Source: Uranotaenia lowii
Lineage: Eukaryota > Arthropoda > Insecta > Diptera > Culicidae
Assembly (NCBI RefSeq): GCF_029784155.1
Contig: NC_073692.1
Location: 278,400,413-278,464,412, forward strand
Direction of reading: 5' to 3'
Length of the DNA: 64,000 nt
This document shows, in pieces, positions 31,881-43,831 of the stretch. The notes under the pieces were generated by a model. It searched no databases and had not been told where the DNA came from. It was given only the letters and a program-made list of their open reading frames with translations. The stretch's first letter is position 1. Each line of letters begins with the position of its first letter. The position numbers and the translations under genes are program-made.

Positions 31881-32810
31881 CAGATTTTTATAATTTCATC
31901 TTCATACTTTTTTGAACGGACACACACTACAACTTCTCAAAAAGTATATGGAAAATCGCACAACAAAGAAACTTTGAAGCGTGCTATCTCGAAAGTAGCT
32001 TTTGTGCACGTATACCCCTTTGGCTCTGAGTGCTCTAATCAGACTTTTTGGATTTTATTTTTTTTAATTCAGTGACCGATATGGTATTAAAAATGACTCA
32101 CAATTTACGAATAAAAAATATTATATTATTAAAAATGTATGATGTTTATACTCACGTATTCGGATAGGTTTGAGACAATAAGAAGACTCCAGCGGTGGGA
32201 TATGTTTTTGTTCAATTCCGGTGCAACAAACACACTTACCGCAAAATTAACTGAACGTTAGACAAGTGGTCACTGAACTAAAATTTTCCAGAGCTACAAA
32301 TTTAATTACGGAAAATGTTTGATTATTCAGGATGTGCTTTTTTACAATGAATATTGTTGATAACGTATATCCTCAATTTAAAAAATATCACAATATGTCT
32401 GTTGTTCCTTCGGTAAAACAAGAATAATAGAGCTAAAATACTTGAAAGATATTTATGTTCTTACGCTATGAATGTTTACACACAATCTTACACGGAAGCG
32501 GGAATCGCCTCAAACTGTGGTTCAGAGCAACAATGTAACGCGTGTTTTTCTAAGAGGAAATTTGAACATCGAAAAATATTTGCATTAAGTTGAAAACCTT
32601 ACATTCAACTTTAGTTTTTTGCAGTAATATTTTACATAAAAATCAGATGTGTTTTTTTTGTGACAATTTAAGACAGGGTTACGCGGGCCGCATTGACAAA
32701 GTCCCCAGTTTGACATGCCTGGCCCCAGTTTGACATGCCTGCCTTACATCAACACAATACATTCACTCCATAACAGTTCATACGAAGCCATGAGGTCCGG
32801 GTATGGTGTA

Positions 32811-33669
32811 CACTTAGACCGCTGCAAAAAATGACTTTTTGCTTCCATATGTTTTTATGAAGCTTTTTAGGTCATCAAGCATCAGTGTAAAATTTTAGTT
32901 GATTTGGTTGTTTCCTGAGTTAGCGCAACGCGTTTTAATTTTGTATGGAATTTTGTGTGGAGGAAGAAATTTTTGCACATTAAATCATCCACAAAATTCA
33001 AATAAGCTTGAAACTTAGTCGGTCTCTGATTTTTGGTTTTGACTATTCCCAAGCTTCATTTTTTGCTAACAGGACAAGCAGCTAAGAATTTCATGGAAAA
33101 AGTTATAACCATTTCAAAATAAAAAATCTGAATCCCTTGAAAAATATCCAAAAATGGCAGACTTTGCTTGCTAGAGCTGTTAATAATTGCATGAAACGTT
33201 TTTAAATCTGTAAATTCTCTAGTAATGTAAAGCAGTTTTTTGAGATTTTTTATTTCCATCCTACTGTTACACAGCTTTCAAATGAGCAGTCAAAAAAGAT
33301 AAAATAAAAAAAAAATTGAAAACAAAAATTTCATAAAAAAAAATGAATATTTTTTCTAGGGTACAATTTAGGTTTGTGCTTTATTCACTTGAAATGTACT
33401 GCAAGAATCAAGGAACATTTTTCATCCAAAGATATATTTTTTGGAACTTTCAGAACATCTCTGGTGTTTTTGGAATAAAATTTTTAGTTTTCCCATACAG
33501 ATTTCCATACAAAATTCAAACTCGTTGCGCTAATTCAGGATTGGATGATCGCTTCCAAAATTTTTATTGCTATTTCTGGCAGCAAAAATAATCAAAAAAA
33601 GTTATGGGAGGTTGTAAAAATTCAAGAATTTGAAATTTCCATACAAAGCTTGCAGCGGTCTAGTGTACA
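32811..33669. mobile_element. Non-autonomous inverted-repeat element, TA-flanked
   Basis: Ends CACTTAGACCGCTGCAA and, complemented, CACTAGACCGCTGCAA are flanked by TA in a GTGTACAC context. The arms stay partly complementary for about 200 bases (for example TTAGCGCAACGCGTTTTAAT against its complement near 33530). No transposase. 0.86 kb. Confidence 0.65.
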
Positions 33670-34729
33670 CGCTTCATTAGAGATTTGCGAACTTAATAAT
33701 CTAAGAATGCATGTGAGCACATACTTTGGCAAAAACTGCGGTGAATCCGTGCACTCACGGTGGCTAACAAACATACAATTCAATACAAAACATTCCAGTC
33801 AATTTTAGACCAGTGATCGAATTTTCGATTGAAGACTGCTGATTAGTTTCAGCACAGACTGATTTGCGATGATTTTGGTCCTTTGTCCAGTCTTTTGCGA
33901 AGTTTTCGGTAGAATCTGCAGGCTTCACACTTTTTCTCAAACGCTATTTGGTAAGGGCCGAAATCAAAAAGTTTTAATCGGTCTCGCTTGAGGACGATTT
34001 GGCGGCATTCATCTCCTTCGGTATGATCAGGCCTTTTTGGATTGTTACTAAGTCGTTATTTTCCGGTCCAAAGTTTTGTCCACCAGACTCGGTTTTAGCC
34101 CAGATGTTTTTCAACCGCGAAACTGCTTTCCTCTCCATACTTTAATGAAAAATACTTACTTCTTCTATTTTCACTATCTGACTCAGCGACATGTTGGGGA
34201 TAGTACAAAATTAGTACATATGTACATAAGTTTTCAGTTTTAAATCATTTCTATAGATGAACAGGAGCAGAACTTCTTTAAATTTTGAACAGCATTCCCG
34301 GTATTTTTCTTTGATGGCTGCCGAAAGTTTCCTAGCCACCTGTTAATTTCAAAACCGTGAGAAAAAACTCACAATCGATTTTTATATGTTTTTTTTCGTT
34401 TATGAGTTGAGCGTAATGAAGGTTTTTGTTTTTATCGAATGAACCTTGGGATTTTTATTTTAAATTTTAAAGCAAAACAAAACAAACTAATCATCCTGAG
34501 CTTATTCAGTTTTTTCATTAGATAAGAACAAAATAATTTTATTATTTCGAATAAACATTTTTAAACAATCACAGAGGACATATAGTCTACAACGACAGAC
34601 TAAGCTTCTGATTACTTGGCGAAAAGGCATTATTCAGGAAAATTTTGAAATTTCAACGTTTTTTGAGTTCTTTTGAACTTTAACAACTGTGCAAATTTTG
34701 ATTATCCGCTCTTGAGGCTCCCTATGACA
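33670..34729. other. No clear gene; one small minus-strand open frame
   Basis: 33830-34140 is GC-richer. A minus-strand frame from ATG 34138 to TAA 33974 encodes 54 residues (MERKAVSRLKNIWAKTESGG ... SSSSETD) without a recognised domain. It could be a decayed exon. The rest is AT-rich. Confidence 0.3.
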
Positions 34730-35486
34730 GTAGACTGAGTCGATTTGGGGTCATTTTTTAATTTTACAAACCCTGGGGTCTAAAAAAAAACTTCGTCTTG
34801 GTTTACATGAGTAAATTTCAACTTTTAGGTTTATATGGGAAAATTAAATATTTTGTACTGAAAAATCAACATCTTTTTTGTTTCTTCTGTGGAACCGAGC
34901 CTGATTATGGTTCCGCTGGTTTTCCTCTGATAAACTTTGTTGAAGACCTGTAACTTCGTATCTTATTAGGCAAAAAAGTTATGAGCTGTTTAACAGGGGT
35001 ATGTCTTTTCAAATTGATAAACAATAAATTGTATTGACATCATTGCTGGAGCCTCGCCAAGTATTGCATGTAAAGTAGTCATGCAACGCCTCGTTAGGCA
35101 CGCAGCATTGATGTCGATTGAATTTATTATTTTTCAATTCCAAAAGACATACCCCCATTCAACACCTAAAAAATTTGTTGTTAAATGAAATATGAAGGAA
35201 CGGTCTTCAACAAAGTTGTTCATAGGAAAGTTTCCTTTAAGAAATTTTTAAATTGGCACACAAACCATAATCAGGCTCGGTTCCCCAGAAGAAACAAAAA
35301 TTATGTTGATTTTTCAGTACAAAATATCAAATTTTTCCTCCATACAAATCCCAAAGTTCAGAATAATCATGTAAACGTTACTTAAATTTTTTGCAGAAAA
35401 TCATGGATGAGTTTTGGACCTGAACGAAGCTTTTCAAACCCCAGGGTTTGGGAAATTCAAAAATGAACCCAAATCGACTCAGTCTA
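34730..35486. mobile_element. Long-arm foldback transposon, second full copy
   Basis: Same architecture as 2690-3452: terminus TAGACTGAGTCGATTTGGGG, two long arms, centre GCATGTAAAGTAGTCATGC near 35066, terminus GACTCAGTCTA. The flanks read CTATGACA and CTATGCCA, an 8-base duplication with one mismatch, with one extra G before the left end. Confidence 0.8.
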
Positions 35487-35711
35487 CTATGCCAGAATTC
35501 GAAATTTGGCGGCTTGTAATTTCACTACAAATTTCTTCCGGGCCCCTTATGAGTTTATGAAATCTTTCATGATGCAACATTGTAATATAACTATGTCTCT
35601 CAGAAAACATTCAGCTACAATTATTCATTTTTACGTCTTAGAAAATAAGCCGAAAAAACAAGCTTTGCAAAAAAAAACTATAGACCAGCTACAAAAAGGT
35701 TTTGCTCATAA

Positions 35712-36245
35712 GGATATGTTTTTTGGCTTTCTTACAGAAAGGCATAGGGAACGGTCAGTTGGGGATATCATTAATTAAGGGTCCAAGACCCCACTTTATA
35801 GGTACCAATCGACTCAGCTCGACGAGTTACGATGATGTCCGGGAATTTGTATGTTCCATAAAAACGTTCTTAACACATTAACTCCTATTCTAGGTTTCAC
35901 CATTTTGATGAATTTAGTATCAAAAAATTGGATTTTTTTTCATGTAGGACCTATCTCAAAACCAAAAAAAAACAAAATTGTTTAAAATTTGTCTATTCCA
36001 TAGTAAATATCATGCTTATGTCGGCTCCAAAAAAGGTAGCCATTTGCTCAGCAGCAGTAGCCAGCAATCGCTAAATTAATCACGAGGCGATCAAAAATTT
36101 GACAAAAAAACATCAAACTAGTGCAGAGATATGATCTCACGCCCTGAAACGTGTTAGACCAGAGAGCTAACCACTAGACCACCAGTGAACGCTTGATATA
36201 CCGATGTTCAAACTAAAACAGTTTGAAACATTTTTAAAAGTAAAT
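35712..36245 (-). repeat. SINE-like dispersed repeat with tRNA-like segment, copy R1
   Basis: It shares the stretch from GGCTTTCTTACAGAAAGGCA through ACCAATCGACTCAGCTCGAC to GCCATTTGCTCAGCAGCAGT with 50630-51200. On the minus strand a tRNA-like segment (GGTGGTCTAGTGGTTAGCTC, then GGGCGTGAGATCAT) lies at about 36120-36190. The B box is degraded in this copy. Confidence 0.6.
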
Positions 36246-36423
36246 TTCATCCCGGTGTCCCCGCATAATTAAAAACAGTTGGGGATATAGTACTAACTAT
36301 TAACTTAATATATTGGTAGCAGTACCAGTATGAAATATCTTCCAAGTATCATTTCATTATACATGTTCAAAATTTTATTACCTCAATAAATTATGACAGG
36401 ATCGTATCAGTGACAGTGACAAT

Positions 36424-37278
36424 ATGATATATGATTTAGTAAGTATAGTATAATAAGAGAATAAAAATTTGCAACCTTTGAATATTGTCTCTGGACCTTA
36501 TCCAGGACTCTAACAGTGTACGACAAAGTTTCCTTATAGCTTAAAGATGTCGAAAACACCAATCGAGTGAGCTGCACTAATTGTTTCACTCTGGAGGCTG
36601 AAAATAAGAAGCTTAAGGAGCAATTAAGGATCAGTAAGCGGAAGCTGCAGAGGGTGCAGGGGGGAAAATTGTCCTCGGACGAGCACGCACTACGATTGTC
36701 GAAAGAACTCCAATTGATGAAGGACAAAAATAAGTTTCCTGAGGTAAAACAATTTCATACATCCTTGCAAACATATTTCTTACATTATTTTTGAATCTAT
36801 TTTTAGGCTTCTTTTTCCGAGCAAGAAGGAATTCCGATGACCGTAGCAGATTTGGATGAACTGAATGGCCGCGCGACAACAGACAGCATGTTTGCTGGGT
36901 TGCTCGCTGTTCGCTTGGTCGGTGCAGATAACCTGATAAAGATGAGCGTAACCGGTCAGGCGTGCCATCGGTACGCCAATATGAAAAAAGAAGACGGAAC
37001 TCGTTTGTACCCAACCCCAAAAAAACTGGACCCCAACGTGTTGCAGTTTATCTGTAGTAAGTTTGATTACTTTATTAAATTTATGTACCCGGGGGATTAA
37101 CCGATGCATTTTATGTACCCGGGGGATTAACCGATGCATTCGTGGGTCTAACCTAAAATCCAATAGATAAAGTTCTTACATGTATTCAACCTTTCTATTT
37201 TCAGACAAAATCGCAGAACGTACTGCCATCCGTGTTGGTTTACAAAACGTACTTACAATTCGGCAATATCAGAAATAA
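36424..37278 (+). CDS. Small BEN-like DNA-binding protein, four-exon model
   Basis: Exons 36424-36438, 36540-36743, 36807-37056 and 37205-37278 all have GT...AG introns (GTAAGT, GTAAAA, GTAAGT donors; TTATAG, TTTTAG, TTTCAG acceptors). The phases join into 180 codons ending at TAA. Exon 1 codes only MIYDL and is the least certain. Exon 2 is a charged coiled-coil-like segment (LEAENKKLKEQLRISKRKLQ) preceded by CTNC. Exons 3-4 resemble a BEN domain: DSMFAGLLAVRLVG, IKMSVTG, KKLDPNVLQFI and a final TAIRVGLQNVL. BEN domains bind DNA and act in chromatin repression. AATAAA-like sequence follows at 37273. Intact exons amid transposons suggest either a retained small gene or part of an amplified family. 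The BEN call is from motif resemblance only. Confidence 0.6.
37079..37140 (+). repeat. 31-bp tandem duplication in intron 3 of the BEN-like gene
   Basis: TTTATGTACCCGGGGGATTA followed by ACCGATGCAT occurs twice back to back, inside the last intron. The copies are identical, so the event is recent. Confidence 0.85.
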
Positions 37279-38095
37279 AAAATAAAAACATCAACATTTT
37301 AAATTTTTAATTTAATTTTATTTTTTGTGGGAAAGAATTGGAACTATATTGGTTATGGTACAGGGAAGCTCTTTTTAAAAATATTTTACAATATGCGGAA
37401 CGTATGATTGAGCGTTATTTTTACTAAAAACTACTATAAGCAAACTATATCCATTGAAGTTGATGAAATCTATGATTTTGTATTCCAACGTAGCTAGAAC
37501 ATTCAGGTAGATTGTTTTGCTCGCCAAAAGTGGATGATATTTTAACCGTATCCAATAATGTAGCATGAAATATTTGTTCGAAAAAATCGCTCTTTTTGAA
37601 TGGTAAACATGCTTAACAGCCCTTTCCCCATATGGTACTTTAACAGATAATCATAATACAGATTGTTAATATGGTCTGTGTTATTGTACATATACTGTTC
37701 ACTTTACAATAAACGATAACGTTTAGAGACAATATAGAATATTCTCTATATATTGTAATTGATTATGCGGGTCTTGGCCTGATTTTTTGTCCCATCACAG
37801 CAAATGGCATTTCTATATAGCAAATGGTCGTTTTTTACCTTATGATCGGTGCATTATGGATTACTGTCAGCTGACAGCTGACGTGATGCTCTCACTTAGG
37901 TATACAGGTATTCATTAGCGGAAGTGAGATGACAATATTCTTATAGTCTTGCTAGCGCCCAACGCTGAATCTAATGCTAATTTTGTAAGGTTGTCGTTTT
38001 AAGCACCTCGAATGTACGCGTTCTCGTCGGCTCCGCGAATTTTCTTTTTTTCAAAGTTGTGCATATTGTAATAACCAGTGAAATACAGTTTCCAT

Positions 38096-40868
38096 CCTTG
38101 CATGGTTACACTTTCAAAGGTACGTGGGTTGATTTGTGTTTATGCGTTATTCTTTTAATCGAATTCAGCAAATTCAACCAAGTGAAAATTAATACTCATA
38201 CTTTGCAAACAACGGATTATTCTAATACAGACGTGAAATCTTTGTATTTTATTTTACGTTCTGTTTGAGTTATCCGGTTTTAAATTCAGGTCACAAATAG
38301 AACTTTATGAACTTTATTTTGCCATTTTCAATAAATTTCAAAACTGTTTAGTTTTCAAGAGAAAATACGATGGAATGAGGAAAAATGCATTTTTTCAAAA
38401 ATTTCGGGTACTTAACAATTTATTTTACCAATCACTTGTTTTTAACATCGTTTTTTTTTTTGTGGCGAAGCTATCACACAAGACGATATTTTGATTTTCC
38501 GAAGGATACCTTTGGTCTTTGCATAAATTGAAAAATGTAAAATTTTCAATGTAAAGTAAACGTACGAATATTAAAATTTTTATTCGTTTTTTGCGTACAT
38601 TAACATTGTAAAAGTATAAAAGGTCTCAATCCAATAGCAGTGGGTCGTTATTTTTTGTTTATGCGTTATTCTTTTAATGTAATCAAACTACTTTTTTCAC
38701 ACCTTAGAAATCAAGTGAAAATGAGTACGCATACTCTGCTAACAGTCTACAAATCTTATTTAATTTTAATTTCACGTCTTTGTATATTATTCTACGTTCT
38801 ATTTGAGGTATGTTCAGGTCACAAATATAACTTAATGAACCAAATTTGGTTTGGTTAAAGTTAAAATACAATGTAATGCGAAAAAGTGCAGTTTTTCAAA
38901 ATTTCGGGTGCTTTACAATTAATTTTACCAACCACTTGTTTTTTAAGATACGGATTATGTTTCACAAGCCGATATTTTGGATTTCGGTGCTCCGCGATTT
39001 TTTTTAGAGTTGTGCATATTGTAATACCTAGGAAAGATAGTTTCCAACCTTGCTTGGAAACATTTATCAAAGGTATGTGGGTCGTTTTTTTTTGTTTATT
39101 TGCTATTCTTTCAATCGAATCAAACTGCTATTTGCACAATTTTAAAACCGATTGAAAATGATTACACATACTTCGCTAATAGTCTACGAACATAATTAGG
39201 TCACAGGTCACAAATAATACTTAATGAACAAAATTTTCCAATTTCAATAAATTTCAAAGTTGGTTTTCAAGAAAAAAATACGATGGAATGCGAAAAAATG
39301 CAGTTTTCCAAAATTGTCGGGTACTTACAAAGTTCATTTACCTCCCGTTTGTCTTTTTTCAACATCAATTATGGTTTTTTTTGCCAAGCTATCACACAAG
39401 GCAATATTTAGGATTCCAAAAGGACCCTTCTGCTCCGCGATTTTTTTTAAGCTGTGCAAATTGAAATAGTTTCCAACCACGCTTGGTAACACTTATTAAA
39501 GGTACGTGGATCGGTTTTTTTTGTTTATGTGCTAATTTTTTTAATCAAATCAAACAACTATTTTCACAGCTTTAAAACCAAGTTAAGATAAGTGAGTACA
39601 CATATTTTGCTTAAAGTGTCCGGAAAAACCTATAATATAATTTCGCGTCCTTGCATGGTTACACTTTCAAAGGTACGTGGGTTGATTTGTGTTTATGCGT
39701 TATTCTTTTAATCGAATTCAGCAAATTCAACCAAGTGAAAATTAATACTCATACTTTGCAAACAACGGATTATTCTAATACAGACGTGAAATCTTTGTAT
39801 TTTATTTTACGTTCTGTTTGAGTTATCCGGTTTTAAATTCAGGTCACAAATAGAACTTTATGAACTTTATTTTGCCATTTTCAATAAATTTCAAAACTGT
39901 TTAGTTTTCAAGAGAAAATACGATGGAATGAGGAAAAATGCATTTTTTCAAAAATTTCGGGTACTTAACAATTTATTTTACCAATCACTTGTTTTTAACA
40001 TCGTTTTTTTTTGTGGCGAAGCTATCACACAAGACGATATTTTGATTTTCCGAAGGATACCTTTGGTCTTTGCATAAATTGAAAAATGTAAAATTTTCAA
40101 TGTAAAGTAAACGTACGAATATTAAAATTTTTATTCGTTTTTTGCGTACATTAACATTGTAAAAGTATAAAAGGTCTCAATCCAATAGCAGTGGGTCGTT
40201 ATTTTTTGTTTATGCGTTATTCTTTTAATGTAATCAAACTACTTTTTTCACACCTTAGAAATCAAGTGAAAATGAGTACGCATACTCTGCTAACAGTCTA
40301 CAAATCTTATTTAATTTTAATTTCACGTCTTTGTATATTATTCTACGTTCTATTTGAGGTATGTTCAGGTCACAAATATAACTTTATGAACCAAATTTGG
40401 TTTGGTTAAAGTTAAAATACAATGTAATGCGAAAAAGTGCAGTTTTTCAAAATTTCGGGTGCTTTACAATTAATTTACAATTTACAATTAAAATACGATG
40501 GAATGCGAAAAAATGCAGTTTTCCAAAATTGTCGGGTACTTACAAAGTTCATTTACCTCCCGTTTGTCTTTTTTCAACATCAATTATGGTTTTTTTTGCC
40601 AAGCTATCACACAAGGCAATATTTAGGATTCCAAAAGGACCCTTCTGCTCCGCGATTTTTTTTAAGCTGTGCAAATTGAAATAGTTTCCTACCACGCTTG
40701 GTAACACTTATTAAAGGTACGTGGATCGGTTTTTTTTGTTTATGTGCTAATTTTTTTAATCAAATCAAACAACTATTTTCACAGCTTTAAAACCAAGTTA
40801 AGATAAGTGAGTACACATATTTTGCTTAAAGTGTCCGGAAAAACCTATAATATAATTTCGCGTCCTTG
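38096..40868 (+). repeat. 1.55-kb tandem duplication
   Basis: 38096-39650 is repeated almost base for base at 39651-40868, offset 1553. Copy 2 lacks about 350 bases corresponding to roughly 38925-39275. Both breakpoints share TCCTTG, so short-homology joining is likely. The near identity shows it happened recently within the older satellite. Confidence 0.9.
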
Positions 40869-41428
40869 TACTTTGCAAAGAAAGATTTTAAAATTTTCAT
40901 ATGCATCCTACTTAGAAACTTTAAAGACCAAGACGTTTTGAAATACTTGACTTATACGTCAGATAATTTTTCCTAGATTAACTTGGTAAATTAAACAGCA
41001 TACATTTAGCTAGTTCAGAGTAATTCGTTGTGGATCACTGATACATTTGAAATTTAATCTTTTTACAGTTGACATTTTATTGAATTTCAAGTGTACGTGT
41101 TCTTAAATTAATTCTGATTTAAAAATATTTATTGAATTTTAAAGAACCAAGCCTCAGTTGTGCAAAATTTTGAAGTACCCAGAATAGTTTAAACAACTCT
41201 GCTCGTAAACACTTCTTGTACGCCTATGATTCTTCGATGGAGTTAATTGATTAAATCAAACTCAGGTTGTCATATTTATTGAACTTCAAGTGTATGCGTT
41301 TTTACATCTGCTTCGCGATTCGAAAAATAAAATGAATCGAAATTGTGGCTAATGGTGAAGTCATGTTGATTTTTCATGAAGGATAGTCTGTACAACTTGG
41401 CTTAAAAATAATTTTGAAAGGTCCTGAT

Positions 41429-41680
41429 TCCCAGTCGAAGCAGTTTACTGTGCAACCCCTTTTTATCGACGGCTGATTGGAAATATTCTTATTGGAAGCC
41501 TGTTGCTATTTTTAACTTGGCGTGGTGGCGGAGGACAAACCTCGTAGTCACCGTTTCTGCATAAGAGAGAATCGTAAGTTATCATTACAGTGTTGTTATG
41601 AAGCAATTTCTGAGTCCAGGTTCTTAATATGAATTTAAATTTGTAATCTGAATTCTGTGTTCGATATCTTACAGAATACA
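41429..41680 (+). repeat. Hairpin-type repeat family Q, copy 1
   Basis: Contains CCCAGTCGAAGCAGTTTACT, GTGCAACCCCTTTTTATCGA, GGTGGCGGAGGACAAACCTC and TATGAAGCAATTTCTGAGTC. Matched in the same orientation at 42520-42900 and inverted at 47310-47680 and 49400-49760. Confidence 0.75.
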
Positions 41681-41804
41681 TTTTTTTTTACATTTTTTAA
41701 ATTGAATATTTCGCAAAGACTTTAGCTAACAGAAATATTAAAATAAAAAAAAAGAAAATTTTCAAATCCGAATCTTTATTCTGAATTTCAATTTTAAAAA
41801 GCTC

Positions 41805-42190
41805 AAGGTTTGTTTGTTTGTCTGTCTTTATTTGGCTCAGTCGTTTTAACAGGTAGAGAGCTGAAATGAGACATGGATGCTCATTAGAACCAGCAATAAA
41901 TAATAATGATTTCAGATTTTTGGATAGCTCCTTCAGGAGAGGGTCGTCCATACAGAACAAACGCGGTTTTCGCGTTTTTGGTGTGATTTTTGGTCGGATT
42001 GATCTGAAAATTTGTACATGGGGGATTTTAGAAAGTTTTGAGGGAGTTTTGAGAGACGAGCAACTGATTCCATGTATTAAATTTCGGTTTAAGAGATGGT
42101 CGAAGCTTTTTTTTAAAGAGTATCTAGAATGTTTCGCTTTTTTCGTGAAGTATCCCGCTTTCTCCTGAAACTATCTGGCTAGTTTCCGTT
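41805..42190 (+). mobile_element. Helitron fragment
   Basis: TTTGTTTGTTTGTCTGTCTT followed by ATGGATGCTCATTAGAACCAG matches the 5' part of the Helitron at 43832-44963 in the other orientation. Neither a TC start nor a CTAG end is seen, so it is a fragment. Confidence 0.45.
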
Positions 42191-42519
42191 ATTATAAATT
42201 GGATTGATAAAACAATTTTGCACAAAGGAGTTTTGAGGAGTTTTTTGTGATTTTGTGATTGAGGAGTTGTTCCATTATGCTTCGGATTGAAAATAAATTT
42301 AACACATGGATGTTTTGAAGAACGGCCAATCGATATCAGGTATCAAATTTTCAGTTACGTGTCTGTAAAAGAAGTCGTCTATATTAACTGTTGCCTGTTT
42401 TTGAGCCTTAGACGTTATATACTATTCTTATGAAATGTTTAAAGTTTTGTGATATGAATGTTTTATGCAATATTATCGAGAAAAAGCATTGGATTTAATA
42501 AATATGCAATCGCAAACTC

Positions 42520-42900
42520 ATATTAACATAATAATGGTTGGAGCTAGTATATCATAAATTATGCTCGACTAAATAAAGGAAAAAAAATAGACGGCTTAAA
42601 AAACTCATCTCCAAATATATTCCCAGTCGAAGCAGTTTACTGTGCAACCCTTTTTTATCGACGCCGGATTGGAAAATTTCTTATTGGAAGGCTGTTGCTA
42701 TTTTTATCTTGGATTGGTGGCGGAGGGCAAACCTAATAGTCACCATTTGCTGCATTGCAAAACTAACAAAGAGAGAAATCCATGAGAGAGTATCGTAAAT
42801 TACCATAACAGTGTTGCTATGAAGCAATTTCTGAGTCCAAGTTCTTAATATGAATTTAAATTTTAATCTGAATTCTGAGATTGAAAGTTGGGGTCCTAAA
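42520..42900 (+). repeat. Hairpin-type repeat family Q, copy 2
   Basis: A longer copy that also includes the flank ATCATAAATTATGCTCGACT and CTCCAAATATATTCCCAGTC, which appears inverted at 49660-49740. It shows CCCAGTCGAAGCAGTTTACT and GGTGGCGGAGGGCAAACC like copy 1. Confidence 0.75.
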
Positions 42901-43831
42901 AGACCCTCCTCCCTCTCCAATGTCAGGCCGATTGGGTGCCCTTTAAAGAGAAAGCTGTTTTAATTGTTGATTTTCCCTTAAGCCGCCATTTGGATAATAT
43001 CAACAATAACAATGAATCTCATTTCTGTGTTCTGACGGCGTGTTCGTAAACTGATTTTTTGAGCGATGCATCGATTTTTTTTGTTAGATGTCAAAGCACC
43101 TTTCAATGTTTTTGCATGGAGTTTGTTTAATTTCCGAACGCCAGCATCGATAGAAAAAATCACTTCGATAGAAAAAATCAATCTGCCGTGAATCTGTGTC
43201 ACCCAGCTGGCTCGATTTTTTTTACCTTTGGCGTGTATGACCTATTAAAAAACAGTTAAAGAGTTCTTTTCATTTATCATCTCTCTAATCTCTCCTGCAC
43301 CAACCTTTAACATAAGATCTCTCTGATCTGGGTAAAATTTTGATCTTATTTTGACATGAGATGACAATCGCTGTAGGAGCATACCGGGTGTGAGCCAAGA
43401 TCTGGCATTTGAGCAGATGAAACTTTGGGCTGTTCATATAACGGGATGAATCATCCAATAGGATGAAAATCCCTGAAAAAAAATGAAGCTTTGGGGGATA
43501 TGTCCCTCTAAATTTTTGCAACGAGTTCACTTGAAAGGTGGACTTGTTTTGATTTTGTTTTGACAATACCCTCCAATTATTATGGCAGAATACACTTATC
43601 GTGATTGTCCGCTATATGAACGCATTGTGCTAGTAGTTTTATTAAACTTATCCAAGTTAAAAAAAATGTTTTATTATTAATTAGATTACGATATTTTTGC
43701 CAAATATATGTCACAATATGCAAATTGGATTTCGGTGGGATTAATCTGCTCCGCGATGTTTTTGTGTTGTGCAAACTGCAACATCTAGTGAAGAATATTT
43801 TCCAACTTCGCTTGGTATTATTTATGTAATA

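Larger units (their letters stand above)
29227..32741 (-). mobile_element. hAT element of the Buster type
   Basis: Ends CAGGCATGTCGAACT (left) and AGTTTGACATGCCTG (right) are inverted repeats, flanked by a perfect 8-base duplication CCTTACAT (29219-29226, 32742-32749). The central TA of that duplication fits the nnnTAnnn target preference described for Buster hATs. The right terminus is present twice in tandem (CCCAGTTTGACATGCCTG at 32704-32721 and 32724-32741). The body holds a decayed minus-strand transposase and a 1.16-kb MITE. Confidence 0.88.

Noticed and set aside
38640..40684. Repeated 69-95-codon frames in the satellite region
   Set aside because: They duplicate because the DNA is tandemly duplicated; no conserved protein across diverged units.
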